64,000 nucleotides of DNA from Cricetomys ansorgei. Lineage: Eukaryota > Chordata > Mammalia > Rodentia > Nesomyidae. Within the stretch, counting starts at the first letter, position 1; every line of letters begins with the position of its first letter. The stretch covers positions 1 through 64,000 of the forward strand of contig JAMJFZ010001088.1 of the NCBI GenBank assembly GCA_026225945.1. The letters are read 5' to 3'. Below the pieces are notes generated by a model that was given only the letters and a program-made list of their open reading frames with translations, was not told where the DNA came from and searched no databases. Below are positions 1 through 9,819 of this stretch, in pieces. A program made the position numbers and the translations under genes.

Positions 1-264
1 GAATAATTTACTCAATAGCTTCAGGCCAAGGAGTCAGGATAGATATGAAAACGATGAATCGTATGAAAATTCTCCAAGAATTAGTAAAAATGCTATATTT
101 TTAAAGAGACCAAGACTGATAAATAGGGAAAGCACAATTCAAAGTCAGGTTTATCTTATTCAGAATCTTAACCTGGATCTTGCAAGCCCGAGGTCTCGTC
201 ACAGTGTGCCGAACGGGTGCTCCAGGCCAGGCATCAGCTCAACAGTTTTCACATCAGTAACTCC
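1..264. other. Unassigned intergenic sequence
   Basis: No repeat family, open frame with recognisable product, or RNA gene was recognised here. Base composition is ordinary for rodent intergenic or intronic DNA. Confidence 0.5.
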
Positions 265-385
265 ATGAATTACTGACATCATCATCTCTACCTTACAGAA
301 GAGAAGTGTAAGGCACGCACTGAGAAGGTTTAACAAGATGACTACGTGGCAATGCTGAGATCGAGACTCAAAGATTCTTCTCCAA
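265..385 (+). mobile_element. MIR SINE fragment (ancient)
   Basis: The segment follows the MIR core: a stretch resembling the 'seen in most MIRs' element around falling-divergence words such as ttacagaagag, then a gagaaggttt-like block and a tggcaatgctgagatcgagactc-like tail that mimics the usual 'gtggcagagctgggattcgaac' end. MIRs are tRNA-derived SINEs that stopped moving before the placental radiation. The copy is badly diverged, so its ends are approximate. It has no coding role. Confidence 0.55.
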
Positions 386-515
386 GTTCAGAGTTCTCCG
401 CCGTTACATGGGCTGCCTCTGTGCAGAACAGGCAGAGAATGTGTGTCCTGACTGATAACTTAAGGCAGGCATTTTATCTCAGCAGTCTTAGCATCCCCTA
501 CACTTAAGAAATGCA

Positions 516-583
516 GATGATGGATGGATGGATGGATGGATGGATGGATGGATGATGGGTTGATGGATAAATGGATAGGTGAG
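516..583 (+). repeat. (GGAT)n microsatellite
   Basis: A near-perfect tetranucleotide tract of GGAT units occupies roughly 519-554. It is followed by a degenerate tail with ggtt, gataa and gatag variants to about 583. The minus-strand open frame across this block is an artefact of the stop-free repeat. Confidence 0.95.
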
Positions 584-767
584 TAGCAGATGGTTAGTAG
601 CTGGATAAACAATATATGGATGGCTTGCTGACTGGGAAGATAGAAAGCTGAAAAAAGACAGGGTAAGTAGGCAAAGAGTGAGAGCAAGTGAGAGAGCAAG
701 AGAGAGAGAACAAGTTCACGGGACCTTGAGTTTTACTATTGCTGGTTTGTTTGTTTTTCATATTTTA

Positions 768-848
768 GCTTATTATTATTATTTGGTGGAAGGGCTGTAC
801 ACACAACCACATGCATGTGGAGGTCAGAGGAGAACTTCACTGAGGCAG
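768..848 (+). mobile_element. B4 SINE, 5' portion, split by an LTR
   Basis: The words gcatgtggaggtcagagga are typical of the B4/RSINE middle region. The element stops abruptly at 848 and resumes at 1244, because a MaLR LTR (849-1238) was inserted. B4 is a muroid SINE moved by LINE-1 machinery. The 5' boundary is approximate. Confidence 0.7.
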
Positions 849-1238
849 TGTCTTAGTTGCTTTTCAATCGCTGTGACAGAGCACCATGGCCAAGGCTTAT
901 AGAAGAAAGCAGTTAAGGAGCCTGACAGTTTCGGAGGGTCTTTGACTATCTAGAGTCTATGACTATCATGGACTATCATGGCCGGAACCGTGGCACCAGG
1001 TAGGCAGGCATGGTGCTGGACTAATAACTGAGAGCTTATACCCTATCCAAAAATAGGAAGCAGTGAGAGAGAGACGAGAGAGGGGGGGGCGCTTGTAAAC
1101 CTCAAAGCCTGCCTCTAGTGACAAACCTCCTCCAACACAACCATGCCTCCTAATTCTTCCGGAAACAGTTCCAGCAACTGGGGACCTAGCATTCAAATAC
1201 ATCAACCTATGGGGGCCATTCTCATTCAAACCTCCACA
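849..1238 (-). mobile_element. MT-type MaLR solo LTR inside a B4 SINE
   Basis: Read on the minus strand, this 390-bp block is an MT-family ERVL-MaLR LTR. It carries the LTR landmarks in reverse: the terminal tgtcttagttg, the 'accatggccaaggc' block, 'aaacctcaaagcctgcc', 'ccatgcctcctaat' and the 'cctatgggggccattctcattcaaa' head. It begins TG and ends CA, and is flanked by the identical 5-bp word ggcag (844-848 and 1239-1243), a target-site duplication of the length typical of ERVL-class insertions. No internal region is present, so it is a solo LTR left by LTR-LTR recombination. Subfamily (MTC/MTD) is not certain. Confidence 0.85.
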
Positions 1239-1243
1239 GGCAG

Positions 1244-1455
1244 GATCTCTCTCATTGTTTCTGCTGAGCTGTGTACTCCAAGCTGGCTAGTCCATGAGCT
1301 TCTGGGTGACTATCCTGTCCCTACCTCCTATCTAACCACAGGAAGGCTGATATTGCAGGTGAGGACCACTACATCCAGTTTTATTCTATGTAGGTCCTGA
1401 ACTCAGATCATCTGGCAAGTATTTTTACCTGTTGAGTCATCTCGCCTTCCCCAAA
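1244..1455 (+). mobile_element. B4 SINE, 3' portion
   Basis: The second half of the split B4 shows the canonical order: ggatctctctcattg, then 'tcctgaactcagatcat', and the tRNA-like closing 'gttgagtcatctcgcc'. It joins in register with 768-848 once the LTR and one copy of the ggcag duplication are removed. Confidence 0.75.
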
Positions 1456-1520
1456 GGAATTCATACTTTTTTAAGGAATTCATACTTTTTTAAGGAATTC
1501 GTACTTTTTTTAAGGAATTG
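1454..1520 (+). repeat. 19-20 bp tandem repeat, about 3.4 copies
   Basis: The unit aaggaattcatactttttt repeats at 1454, 1473 and 1492, with a truncated fourth copy starting at 1512. The third copy carries an a-to-g change and one extra t. It sits directly on the 3' end of the B4 and probably grew from the SINE tail or its flank. Confidence 0.9.
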
Positions 1521-1629
1521 CATATGCAGAAGTATAGAAGGGACTAGCATCCATATCTAGAACACAATACATGTGCCACCCTTAATAGTAGCTAAACACA
1601 TGAACCCACACAATTTTACCTTCCTGTAA

Positions 1630-1775
1630 AAAGACCATTGCCATTCCCATGTTCTAGGCAAAGAAACCCTACAAGGTAACTGCCCTGCCCAGAACCACAG
1701 CTAATGAATATGGGAGCCTGGGGTTTCATCTGAATGTGTCTGGCAGCAGAGCTCCATGCTACTTCCTCATCTTCT
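1630..1775 (+). mobile_element. MIR SINE fragment
   Basis: The order aggtaactgccctgcccagaaccacagctaatgaatatgggagcctggg closely follows the MIR 3' core (gtaactgcctgcccaaggtcacacagctagtgaatggcagagcctgg in the family). This is an ancient, inactive copy; ends are approximate. Confidence 0.7.
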
Positions 1776-1849
1776 GCTGTCAGCCAGTGGCAGATGGTGA
1801 GGCTGTGGCTGCTTCCATCCCCTGACTGGACTCACTGGAAAGTGCTCTC

Positions 1850-2168
1850 CCATGGAGTGACCAGCTACAATCGACACATCTCCAACACAATCCCCATAGC
1901 TAAGACTCAGGGAACACTGCAGAAGAGGGATCAGAAAGATTGTACAAGTCAGAGGACTGACCAGGATGTCTGCTGCGAACAGTGGCTTCAACGTATGACA
2001 GGGAAACTGCACCCAGGAATTTTCAACGGTATTAAATTAATTAAAGAATAGGAAGCCATGAATTTGAGGAGCTGGAGGGACATGGGAGAAGTTAGAGGAA
2101 GGAGGGGAGGAAGACTGATATAAATACATCACTCACATAGGAAATTCTCAAAAATTAAAAACAGGAAA
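1850..2168 (+). mobile_element. LINE-1 (Lx-type) 3' end, internally deleted
   Basis: The sequence follows the rodent LINE-1 tail: 'ctacaatcgacacatctcc', 'actcagggaacactgcagaagagg', 'gaaagattgtacaagtcagagga', then a jump to 'gaaattctcaaaaattaaaaa' before an A-rich end. Much of the 3'UTR between these blocks is missing. There is no coding capacity; it is a dead retrotransposon fragment. Confidence 0.65.
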
Positions 2169-2169
2169 T

Positions 2170-2689
2170 CGTAAGTGCTCTCTCCGCGGGCCTCGGATGA
2201 GTGAGCGTGAGGGTTCCTGGGGTGCTGAGCAGGGCTCTTCATCCACTGACAGCTCACTCCCCTCCTGGGAAAATAATGGTCCACTTTGAGGATTCTGTCT
2301 CTCTTGTCCCACTAAATTATGGCCAAAAAAGCTTTTTCATGCATTTTTAAACTTCCATTCTTGGAGATCTTGAGTTAATAAGAAGATAATAAGTACCCGG
2401 TGCGACTGTCTGCGGCTGTACGGGAGTCACAGCGTGGGTCACTGGGAGCACCGCTGAGCCAGACTCGCCGTCCTCCACACTGTGAGCAGCTCTAAGGGAT
2501 TTAAGCGCTGTTATGTCAATGGGAGGCTACCTGCCTCCTCCAGAGCATTCTAAACATTATGCTTCCCTGAGCTTTATCCTCGTCCATCAGTGAGCGGTTC
2601 CAGGATGCCAGGGGCTCCAGGTATGGTATGTGACCTCAGTGGAGTTACAGAATTATAAAAAATGAGAAATAAACCATTGAATCTACCAC
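2170..2689. other. Unassigned intergenic sequence
   Basis: No repeat or gene recognised. The stretch around 2270-2400 is AT-rich and low in obvious repeats. The stretch 2400-2510 contains several CpGs (cccggtgcgact, gcggctgtacggg, caccgctgagcc), slightly above the local background. Confidence 0.45.
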
Positions 2690-2808
2690 GCTCACAGACA
2701 CACACTCACACACACTCACACACACACACACACACACTCACACTCACACATACTCACACTCACACATACACACTCACATTCTCTCACACACTCACAGACT
2801 CACTCAGG
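2690..2808 (+). repeat. (CA)n / (CACT)n microsatellite
   Basis: An imperfect tract mixes cacaca runs with cact and cacat interruptions over about 120 bp. Confidence 0.93.
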
Positions 2809-2810
2809 GC

Positions 2811-3239
2811 AGTTTAGTGAGGACTAGTGAACAGCGGTGATCCTTAGCAATGACTTCCAGCAGTAGCGAGGTCAGCAGGGGGGGCAGGCACAGAGGAGGG
2901 TCAGATGCTCAGAGTTTGAGTCTCCCCACTCTCTTTCCAACATGGACCTGCCTCGATGTCTCCTACAGCCACCACCCTATCACAGACCTAGAAAGGTCCT
3001 GACCATGTGTTACACTGAACTTCCTGCTTCCTCCTCGGTTGCTCCATCTGATATAGAACTGAGAATGGCACTAGCTCAACTGGTCTGCTCAGCTCCTCAA
3101 GCCCCTGCCTCCCAAACAATTAGAGAAATGGGAATCCAGTCATAAGGCAGCCTACACCAGGCCTCTCAACACCAGATTGAGGAGAGATGAGCCATGGGTG
3201 GGCCGCAGGTGTGTATTCACAATTTGGGTCTCCGTGTTA
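2811..3239. other. Unassigned intergenic sequence
   Basis: No repeat family or gene recognised. The short plus-strand frame at 2942-3145 has no recognisable domain and its composition looks like chance. Confidence 0.45.
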
Positions 3240-3244
3240 ACCCA

Positions 3245-3935
3245 GTGTGTCAGTTACATTTGCTTTGCTGTGATGTCACCACACCTGAGGGAAACACCTA
3301 AGAGGGAAAAAAGATTTCTCTTGGCTTGCAGTTTGTGCATGTCTTTAGTCCTTCGTGGTAGGGAAGGCACTGAAGGATTCTGTTTTCATTTCTGTTACTG
3401 TGACAAAATACCTTGAAGCAAAGCAACTTAGGGAGAAGGGTTTATTCTAGCTCATAAGCCCAGGTCACAGTCCATTCTTACAAGGAAGTCGCCATGGCGA
3501 GGACCTGGAGCAGCTGCTCACATCATATTCACAGTCAGCGGGAAATGAATGCACCCACACTGAGTGCTCGGCTGGCTTCCTCTGCTGTTACATGGGCTGG
3601 GGCCCCAAACCTGGGATGGCGCTGCCCACTTACAGGCTGGGTCTTCTCACGTCAGTGAAGGTAGTCAAGTCAAGACATCTCCCAGCGACATGTCCATGGC
3701 CAACCTGATCAAGATGAGCCCCCGCTGAGACTCCCTTCCCAGATGATTCTGCATTGTGTCAAGTTGGCAATCACACACAGGGTTACAGTCACGTGAGAGT
3801 AGCTCAGAGAGGGTGTGTGACAGATTACTCACATGGTGGCAGAAAGAAGGTAGCAGGGTAGGAGGGAGGGAGGGAGATCCAGAGACAGAGAGAGACACAC
3901 AAACAGAGAGGGAGGGAGAGAGAATGGATAAATTT
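3245..3935 (-). mobile_element. MT-type MaLR LTR, split by another MaLR LTR
   Basis: Parts of a reverse-oriented MT LTR appear at 3245-3375 ('gtcagttacatttgctttgctgtga', 'agatttctcttggcttgcagttt', 'gtggtagggaaggca'). They appear to resume at about 3790-3935 ('cacatggtggcagaaagaagg' followed by the agagagagag-rich stretch usual for these LTRs). The block between is a second LTR of a different subfamily. The left half is clear; the right half is assigned mainly by order and is less sure. The purine-rich 3850-3935 stretch could also be an independent simple repeat. Confidence 0.5.
3381..3787 (-). mobile_element. ORR1-type MaLR LTR nested in an older LTR
   Basis: Reverse-oriented LTR with the landmarks 'catttctgttactgtgacaaaatacc', 'gcaacttagggagaagggttta', 'gtcacagtccatt', 'gagactcccttcccagatgattct' and 'gtgtcaagttggcaatcacaca'. 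It begins TG and ends CA. A clean target duplication is not visible. ORR1 is my best family match; a related MaLR subfamily is possible. Confidence 0.65.
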
Positions 3936-3939
3936 GTTT

Positions 3940-4390
3940 GGAAACCATCCTGATAGCTAATGAAGTTCAGCAACAAGCCAGGCCCTGGACTCAGCCCTAG
4001 GAATCTAAAGTGAGCAAAGGAGTCACATCTTCAGAAGAGCAGCTTGTGGTCCAGTGGAGCCAGTCACACTGAAGCTGCTGTCAGCAGAGTGCAGCATGTG
4101 AAAGGGCCACAGGGCTCTGGCAGCAGAGGAAAGAATGTGTGTCCCTCCCGGAGAGCCGACAGAGCAGGTGAAACCTGAATAGCCTTGGAGAAGGACACCA
4201 AAAGGTGACCAAGGAATCTGATAATGGGAGACTGTGCTGGGCAGGAGAGATGGAGGAGAGAGTGGGGGTTTGTGGGAGCAGGAGTCCCCTCAAGCACCAT
4301 TCTTGTGGAGCTGCTGAGCCCTGCCAGCTGAAATGCAATAGAGGGGACACACCAAGCATGAGCACAGAGTACCCACAAATGCACCTTTTA

Positions 4391-4392
<2 letters not shown>
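3940..4392. other. Unassigned intergenic sequence
   Basis: No repeat or gene recognised. Short open frames on both strands overlap each other and lack recognisable products. Confidence 0.45.

Positions 4393-4433
<41 letters not shown>
4393..4433 (+). repeat. (GT)n microsatellite
   Basis: About 20 perfect GT units lie directly at the 5' side of a B4 SINE, where such tracts are common. Overlapping 'VCVCVC' and 'THTHTH' frames are artefacts. Confidence 0.97.
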
Positions 4434-4434
<1 letters not shown>

Positions 4435-4735
4435 ATGCAAAGGCCACAGCAAGATGTCTTCCTCTATCTCTTCCTCTGTCTTCCTCTATTGATGTGTCTT
4501 CTATCATTCTCCACATTATTGCTTGGAGACGAGGTCTCTCACTGAGACCTAAAATAGTCTGGCTGGCCAGGGAGCTCTCAGAATCTACATGTTTCCACCC
4601 CTTAATTGCTGGGGTTTCAGATTCCCTCACCTATGCTAGGTGCTCTATCTGGGCTTTGCGGATTTGAACTCGGGTCTTCATGCTTGCACAGCAAGCATGC
4701 TTACCCACTGAACCATCTCCCCAGGCCCCCTTTAC
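4434..4735 (+). mobile_element. B4 SINE
   Basis: A nearly complete B4: 'gagacgaggtctctcactgag', 'ctggctggccagggagctc', 'aattgctggggtttcag', 'tttgaactcgggtcttcatgcttgcacagcaagcatgcttacccactgaaccatctccccaggcc'. The last block is the hallmark B4 end. There is no coding role. Confidence 0.9.
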
Positions 4736-4739
4736 TCTC

Positions 4740-6024
4740 ATATCTTCCAAAACTTTTCAGAAAACTTTCATTCCTGTGGCTTCTCAAGTCAGCCAAGAAT
4801 ATGAAGAATTGGTCAGGGCTGCCCTAGGGGCTCCGAGTGGCTTTTCTGCGTAGACACAATCCATCACCATCCCTGGAAAGGAGTCCAGGTCCAGGTAGGT
4901 CTGTACCATAGTCATCCTCAGTGCAGCTTCACAAAACCACCTCAGTGGCCACAAGGAGGTAATGTGGAGACCTGTGATAATTATCTGGTTGTCACAGCTC
5001 CTGGGTAGACAGTGGGAGAAAAGACCAGGTGTGGAAAATGTGCCAACAGGCCAGGGAAACTGACATTGAAGTTGTGAGGCAGTATCAGAAGGGACACAGG
5101 GGCTTGATGGACAGACCTCTAAGTCCTGCTTAACCTCCCATCAGCCAATTAGCACCTTTTAAGCAGTTTTATCTGCCTTCAGCACTATGGTTAAAACTGT
5201 TGGCAAGCATGGAAAGCGTTACTTTACATGGCAACTTGTGGCCAGCAGTGGGCATGCCCATGGTTTATTGCTGAGTGCAGATGTGGTTCAAAAGACACAT
5301 TCCTCTGCCAGCATGCTCTGCCCAAGAGCGCAGAGCCAAGCAACCAGATCAAACCCTCTGGAACCATGGGACAATCGCAGTTCCTGTAACTGTCCACTGT
5401 CCCTCAAGCCGCTCTCCTTTCTCTCGTTCGTTCACTGTCTCTTTTAGTCAGAGGAACCCCGCTCAGGTCTTAGAAAAATCTGCATTGATTCTTTGAGAAG
5501 TGTAGCCCCACAAGCCAGTGGGTACGTCACACTCCAGGAGGATTCCACTTCCAGGCCTTCGGGGCAGTGACACTGGGGACTGCTCCTTCCAGCTTGGGAT
5601 GCCTTGATGGAGACACCATTGGTGCTCAGGCTTGAGATTCCCCAGCCTAAAGTTAGAACCATGCTCAAACTATGGAAGAACCCAACACTGGGACAAGAGA
5701 GGCAGCCCCTTCCCTTCCCTTTATCGGGAGAAGGTAAGTTTCACACCTGAAGTCCCAAAGGCCTAGAGAGGCTTGCTGCATTTCGAAGTCACTCTGGAGA
5801 TAGAGTGCGGGCCATGACCTAGGTCAATGCAATAGATGGCAGGCAATGGGACACTACAGATGCATTTTTTCTCTGCCTCCTGGCCTTGGCTGTCCTGCTC
5901 CAGGCCCCTTCCACCCCACTGCAAAGAGGCAAGAGGTCTACAACAGACAGCATCCCTGTATGGATTTTTTGGGAAGAGGTATCTTCACTGAGGCTTCACA
6001 GAAAGCCTTAAGGAATGGTGGGAA
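4740..6024. other. Unassigned intergenic sequence
   Basis: No repeat family or gene recognised over about 1.3 kb. Open frames are short (under 90 codons) and overlap on both strands. Confidence 0.45.
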
Positions 6025-6060
6025 AATAAACAAAACAAAACAAACAAACAAACAAAAAAC
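6025..6060 (+). repeat. (CAAA)n A-rich tract
   Basis: Short repeat of caaa/caaaa units. Confidence 0.9.
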
Positions 6061-6062
6061 AG

Positions 6063-8375
6063 CTTCACCTGGCTCTTTTCTGGGAAATCTATGAAACACC
6101 AAGAATAGTATGAAAACAGGCGGAGCACATAGGGAAGGGGCTGGCTCACTGTTGCCCTCCAGCTGCAAGCGTCCTGCAGTCCTAAAGCTGGTGGCGGTAA
6201 CCAACCAGCTTTATTTGCTTTCTTTGTTCTTTTGTGTGTGGCTATGCGTGCACATGCATGCTTGCTTACCGCTACAGATCTTGAACTCTGTGACTGGGAG
6301 CAGCAGTTCTTACTGGACTCTGTTGCATTTAATTCTTTACCATAAATTTAGTAAATAAAATCCCTATGTCATCAAACCTTGCATAAAACACAGACTTGTG
6401 TGCTGATATCACCCTGTCATCTAGATGGTCCCCACTCAATATCTGTGCCCCAGTGGACTTGTTAACTCCACCCAGCCCCTCTCCTGGTGCCACCTCGCAG
6501 TACTGGGGCAAGCCAGACACTCCTTCCCCAGCACCAGCGATTGATTTCCCCCACTCTCCTGCACTCTCCTTCATGGCTGCTTCACCAGGAGATGACGCCT
6601 CGGATCTTTCAGCATGCCGATCATGGCTGGGAGGCGATGGCAATACACATTTATGGGATGCCTTTTATGAGATTACCCCACAGGGCTCTGATAACGGCTA
6701 TAAAATTGTGAAGCGGGCTGTGGAGCAGATTTAACTTTTAAAGCAGCTGAAAATATCTATTAATGATTGACCATCGTCATTCTTCATCAGAGGTCTCTAG
6801 GAACGCCAATAAAGCCACTCTACCCATGCCCGTTTCCACCCAAGTGTCTCCTCGTGGAATTCAAACTGCTCTTACAGCCTGTAATTGGGCAATCAAAATA
6901 ATGTTCTGGGGGAGGAAGAACCTGTGAAATTCAGCAGAAGAGTCGCCCAGCTCTGCCTCTCGTCCCCTCACCATCGCCCCTCTCCCTGCCTCACTCAGAT
7001 GTGAGCTGGGGCAATTGTGCTCCGCCTGGACCAACACAAGGTGACACAAATATGAAGACAGGGCCGTGGGCTCTTAAGAGACAAGGTAGTCAGATCTAAG
7101 GCCACTGTGTAACTAGCATATCCACACCTGTCTGTTCACTAATGTCTGTCTGAGTCCATTCCTCATTCCTGTCTGGTGGAAGTCCTGGCTGTCTACCCAG
7201 CATGCACTGCTGCTGTGTCCACTGTCTCATTGTCTCATAGTCTGGGACTTCATGCCCAGCACAGGAGGCACCTTGAACAGCTGCCAATCAAGTATCTCTC
7301 TTAACAGAGACCTGAGGTACCTAGACTTCATTCCTGGCCTCTCCCTGGTGCCATCCTGGGTTCCATGGTGAGCCAGAAACATGACTTGACAACTTTGGCA
7401 GCTACACCCTCTCCTTCCAAATATGCACGAGAAAGCAATGGCCTAATTGCCACCAGTGGCCATTTGTAGCCGCGGATCAGTCAGATTGAACCATGGAATA
7501 GAACTTAGGACAAAGCTCAGGTAGCCCCCAGAGGAAGAGCTGCAAAATCCTCGTTAAACCATGCCGAGATCACAGCCTACTTCTTTATCTTTTCCCTGGT
7601 TACATGGCTCAATAAATCAATTAAATTATTTAAATGAACATGAATTGGGTGTTCTATTATTTATACCCATAGATTTATTTGCAGTTTTAGCCCCCATGCA
7701 TATTGCAATGACAAGCCTGTGGAAGAGTATGAGGGTGAATTTTGGAAGGATGGAGGTGGCAGTATCATTGCAGGAAAGACTTTCTCCCCAGAAGCCACTC
7801 AGAGTGGCACTAAAGGACACTGGACAATTCAGGCCCAGTATTATGCCCAAGGGTCCAAGCTGAACACAAGGACTGACTCAGGCTAGTTGAACTGCAGGAA
7901 CATTTTAAGGCTTCATAGATGAACTGTCAGGTTGTCTGCACGGAGTGCAGGAAGCAAAGTCATCACAATTTGAAGGACAGGAGGGTAAGAAAAGTACCAG
8001 CACTCAAGTCCTGGGGAGGAGGATGCAGACCCATCCAAAGGGATTGCCTGCCTTGGTCAGCATTTGGTCAGAATGAAGGAGGCATTGCGCTCCCTGCTGG
8101 CCAGTAGTAGAGATGGCAAGAGGCATAGTTTGGAAGAGTTCCATGAAGCAGGCATTGGAAAGAGGGCCCGACAATGTGTAAAGACACAGAGAGCAGCTGT
8201 GGGAGCCATGTCTGTCCTTGAAAAACTTATCATTTGTATTTTAGGAAAAGAAATAAAAAATAAAGGGAGCTATACCACACAATCCCCTTCCTCTAGTGCA
8301 TAACAAAATTAATAAGATATACATATAGGTATAGAGATGGATATACTTATGTAAGCTATATATAGTTATATAAGA
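6063..8375. other. Unique-looking sequence with possible conserved blocks
   Basis: No interspersed repeat recognised in this 2.3-kb stretch, which is long for this window. Two blocks are AT-rich and read like conserved noncoding elements: 6655-6830 (gctataaaattgtgaagcg, atctattaatgattgacc, gccaataaagccac) and 7590-7760 (aataaatcaattaaattatt, attatttataccc, atgcatattgcaatgac). The ORFs at 6396-6734 and 6329-6643 overlap on opposite strands and have no recognised domain. Confidence 0.3.
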
Positions 8376-8425
8376 TACAGATACAGATACAGATATATAC
8401 ACACATACATACATACATATAGCCA
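8376..8425 (+). repeat. (GATACA)n / (CATA)n microsatellite
   Basis: Three gataca units merge into atatatacacac and three catac/catat units. The wider 8315-8425 stretch is TA-rich. Confidence 0.85.
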
Positions 8426-8459
8426 TAGTTACATAATAAAAATCAATCGAGGGGTCTCA

Positions 8460-8568
8460 CACTAGCATATACAAACCTTGTCTGATGAAAGAACTCCAAG
8501 TTAATGAATAGGCACATTCACTCACCTGCACTCATTCTATACCCACACAGGGTTTGCATATGCTAGTG
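8460..8568. repeat. Imperfect 20-bp inverted repeat with a 69-bp spacer
   Basis: The word at 8460-8479 (cactagcatatacaaacctt) is the reverse complement of 8549-8568 (agggtttgcatatgctagtg) at 18 of 20 positions. This could be the terminal inverted repeats of a very short MITE-like DNA element, or an unrelated hairpin. Confidence 0.75.
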
Positions 8569-8599
8569 ACATCTAACACACCAATAGATTGGGGCAGGG

Positions 8600-9327
8600 T
8601 ACATACTACATACCATATGCCTTGAGAAATAAAATCTTAGAGAGGGGAAAAAAAGTGTAGTACCCTAAGAAACAAAATAAAATGTCCACACCAGGCTCCA
8701 GTAGTCAGAGGACTTTACAGTAATGCTAGGTGAGCTTTCCTCACGTGCAAGGACTGAAAGGAGGAGTCAGTGCACATGCAATTTTGGGGGGTCCACCAGG
8801 TAGTCCAAGAAAGCCATTACTCCCACAGTTGCTATTGGGCCTCAAGTCAATCCACCAGGCAAAAGGCGGCCAGAGCAGCCTGGGCTAGCCTCTGCCCCCT
8901 GCTTCCTCTCACCATCGCATCCTCCCAGGCTGCTGGACAACAGGTACGAGTTCCAGCCACACCTATCTTGGGATGCCCATGTCTGTACCTCCAACTTTCC
9001 AAACCCAGAGTTCCCTTCAGCCAGTCCTAAGCAGAACCTGGAAGGGAGGTTGCCTTGGGAGTGAGACCCCTCCGTGAGTGAGCCAGCATTCCCTGAAAGG
9101 CAAGAATCAAAGCACAGAGTGACAGTGCGCCTGACCAAACCAGCAGGAGTAAAACAGACTTCGAGCCACACTGCAGACACGGCAGCAGTGCCTGCTGAGA
9201 CAGAAAGGATGGCACACCCCTCCTTGAGGCGCTGGTCAGATGGTAAGCTTTATTGGAGAGCTTTGAGAATCACTATTGGTGTTAAGGATGAGCTCTTAAA
9301 ACTCTTGTCATGAGATCTTTCTGATGT
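8600..9327. other. Unassigned intergenic sequence
   Basis: No repeat or gene recognised. The overlapping opposite-strand frames at 8770-9180 have no recognisable product. Confidence 0.45.
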
Positions 9328-9562
9328 GGGCTGGAAAGACAGCTCAGTGGCTAAGAACACATACTGCACTTGCAGAAGACCAGAGTTTTCAGTACCAGGT
9401 TATGCAGCTCATAACTGATTGCCTGTAACTCCAGCTCCAAGGGATCCAATGCCCTCTTCTGATCTCCATAGGTACCTCCATCCACATGTGCTCATTCCCA
9501 CGTGCGTGCGCACACACACACGTGCACACACTTACTTTAAAAATAAAATAATATTTTTAATA
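9328..9562 (+). mobile_element. B3 SINE (B2 family)
   Basis: Starts with the tRNA-derived head 'gggctggaaagacagctcagtggctaagaacac'. It continues with 'ctgtaactccagctccaagggatccaatgccctcttct' and ends in a CA-rich, A-rich tail with ataaaata. The head carries a degenerate RNA polymerase III promoter. The 'ctccagctcc' middle identifies B3 rather than young B2. Confidence 0.92.
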
Positions 9563-9618
9563 CAAGGTAAGATGCTGGGGGTAGAGCAGTTTGGCTCTCT
9601 AATTGGCAACTGTTAGAC

Positions 9619-9811
9619 CAGTGGTTCTCAACCTTCCTAATGCCGCAACCCATTAATACAGTTCCTCGTGTTGTGATGACCCCAGCAATAAAATTGTTTT
9701 CATTGCTATTTCATAACTGTGATTTTGCAACTGAGCAGTGTCTCTAGAATCTTAAGACCATCAGAAGTATGTGTTTTCTGATGGAAGGGAGCCACAGGTT
9801 GAGAACCGCTG
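9619..9811 (-). mobile_element. URR1-type hAT DNA transposon (nonautonomous)
   Basis: Terminal inverted repeats cagtggttctcaacc and ggttgagaaccgctg bound a short element whose interior ('cattaatacagttcctcgtg', 'aataaaattgttttcattgctattt', 'ataactgtgattttgc') matches the rodent URR1/hAT-Charlie group. The flanking 8-mers tgttagac (9611-9618) and tgatagac (9812-9819) agree at 7 of 8 positions, as expected for an aged 8-bp hAT target duplication. Strand assignment is conventional. Confidence 0.88.
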
Positions 9812-9819
9812 TGATAGAC

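Noticed and set aside
4064..4667. Overlapping frames of 80-123 codons around 4.1-4.7 kb
   Set aside because: They run through the (GT)n tract and the B4 SINE, on both strands at once. No domain seen.
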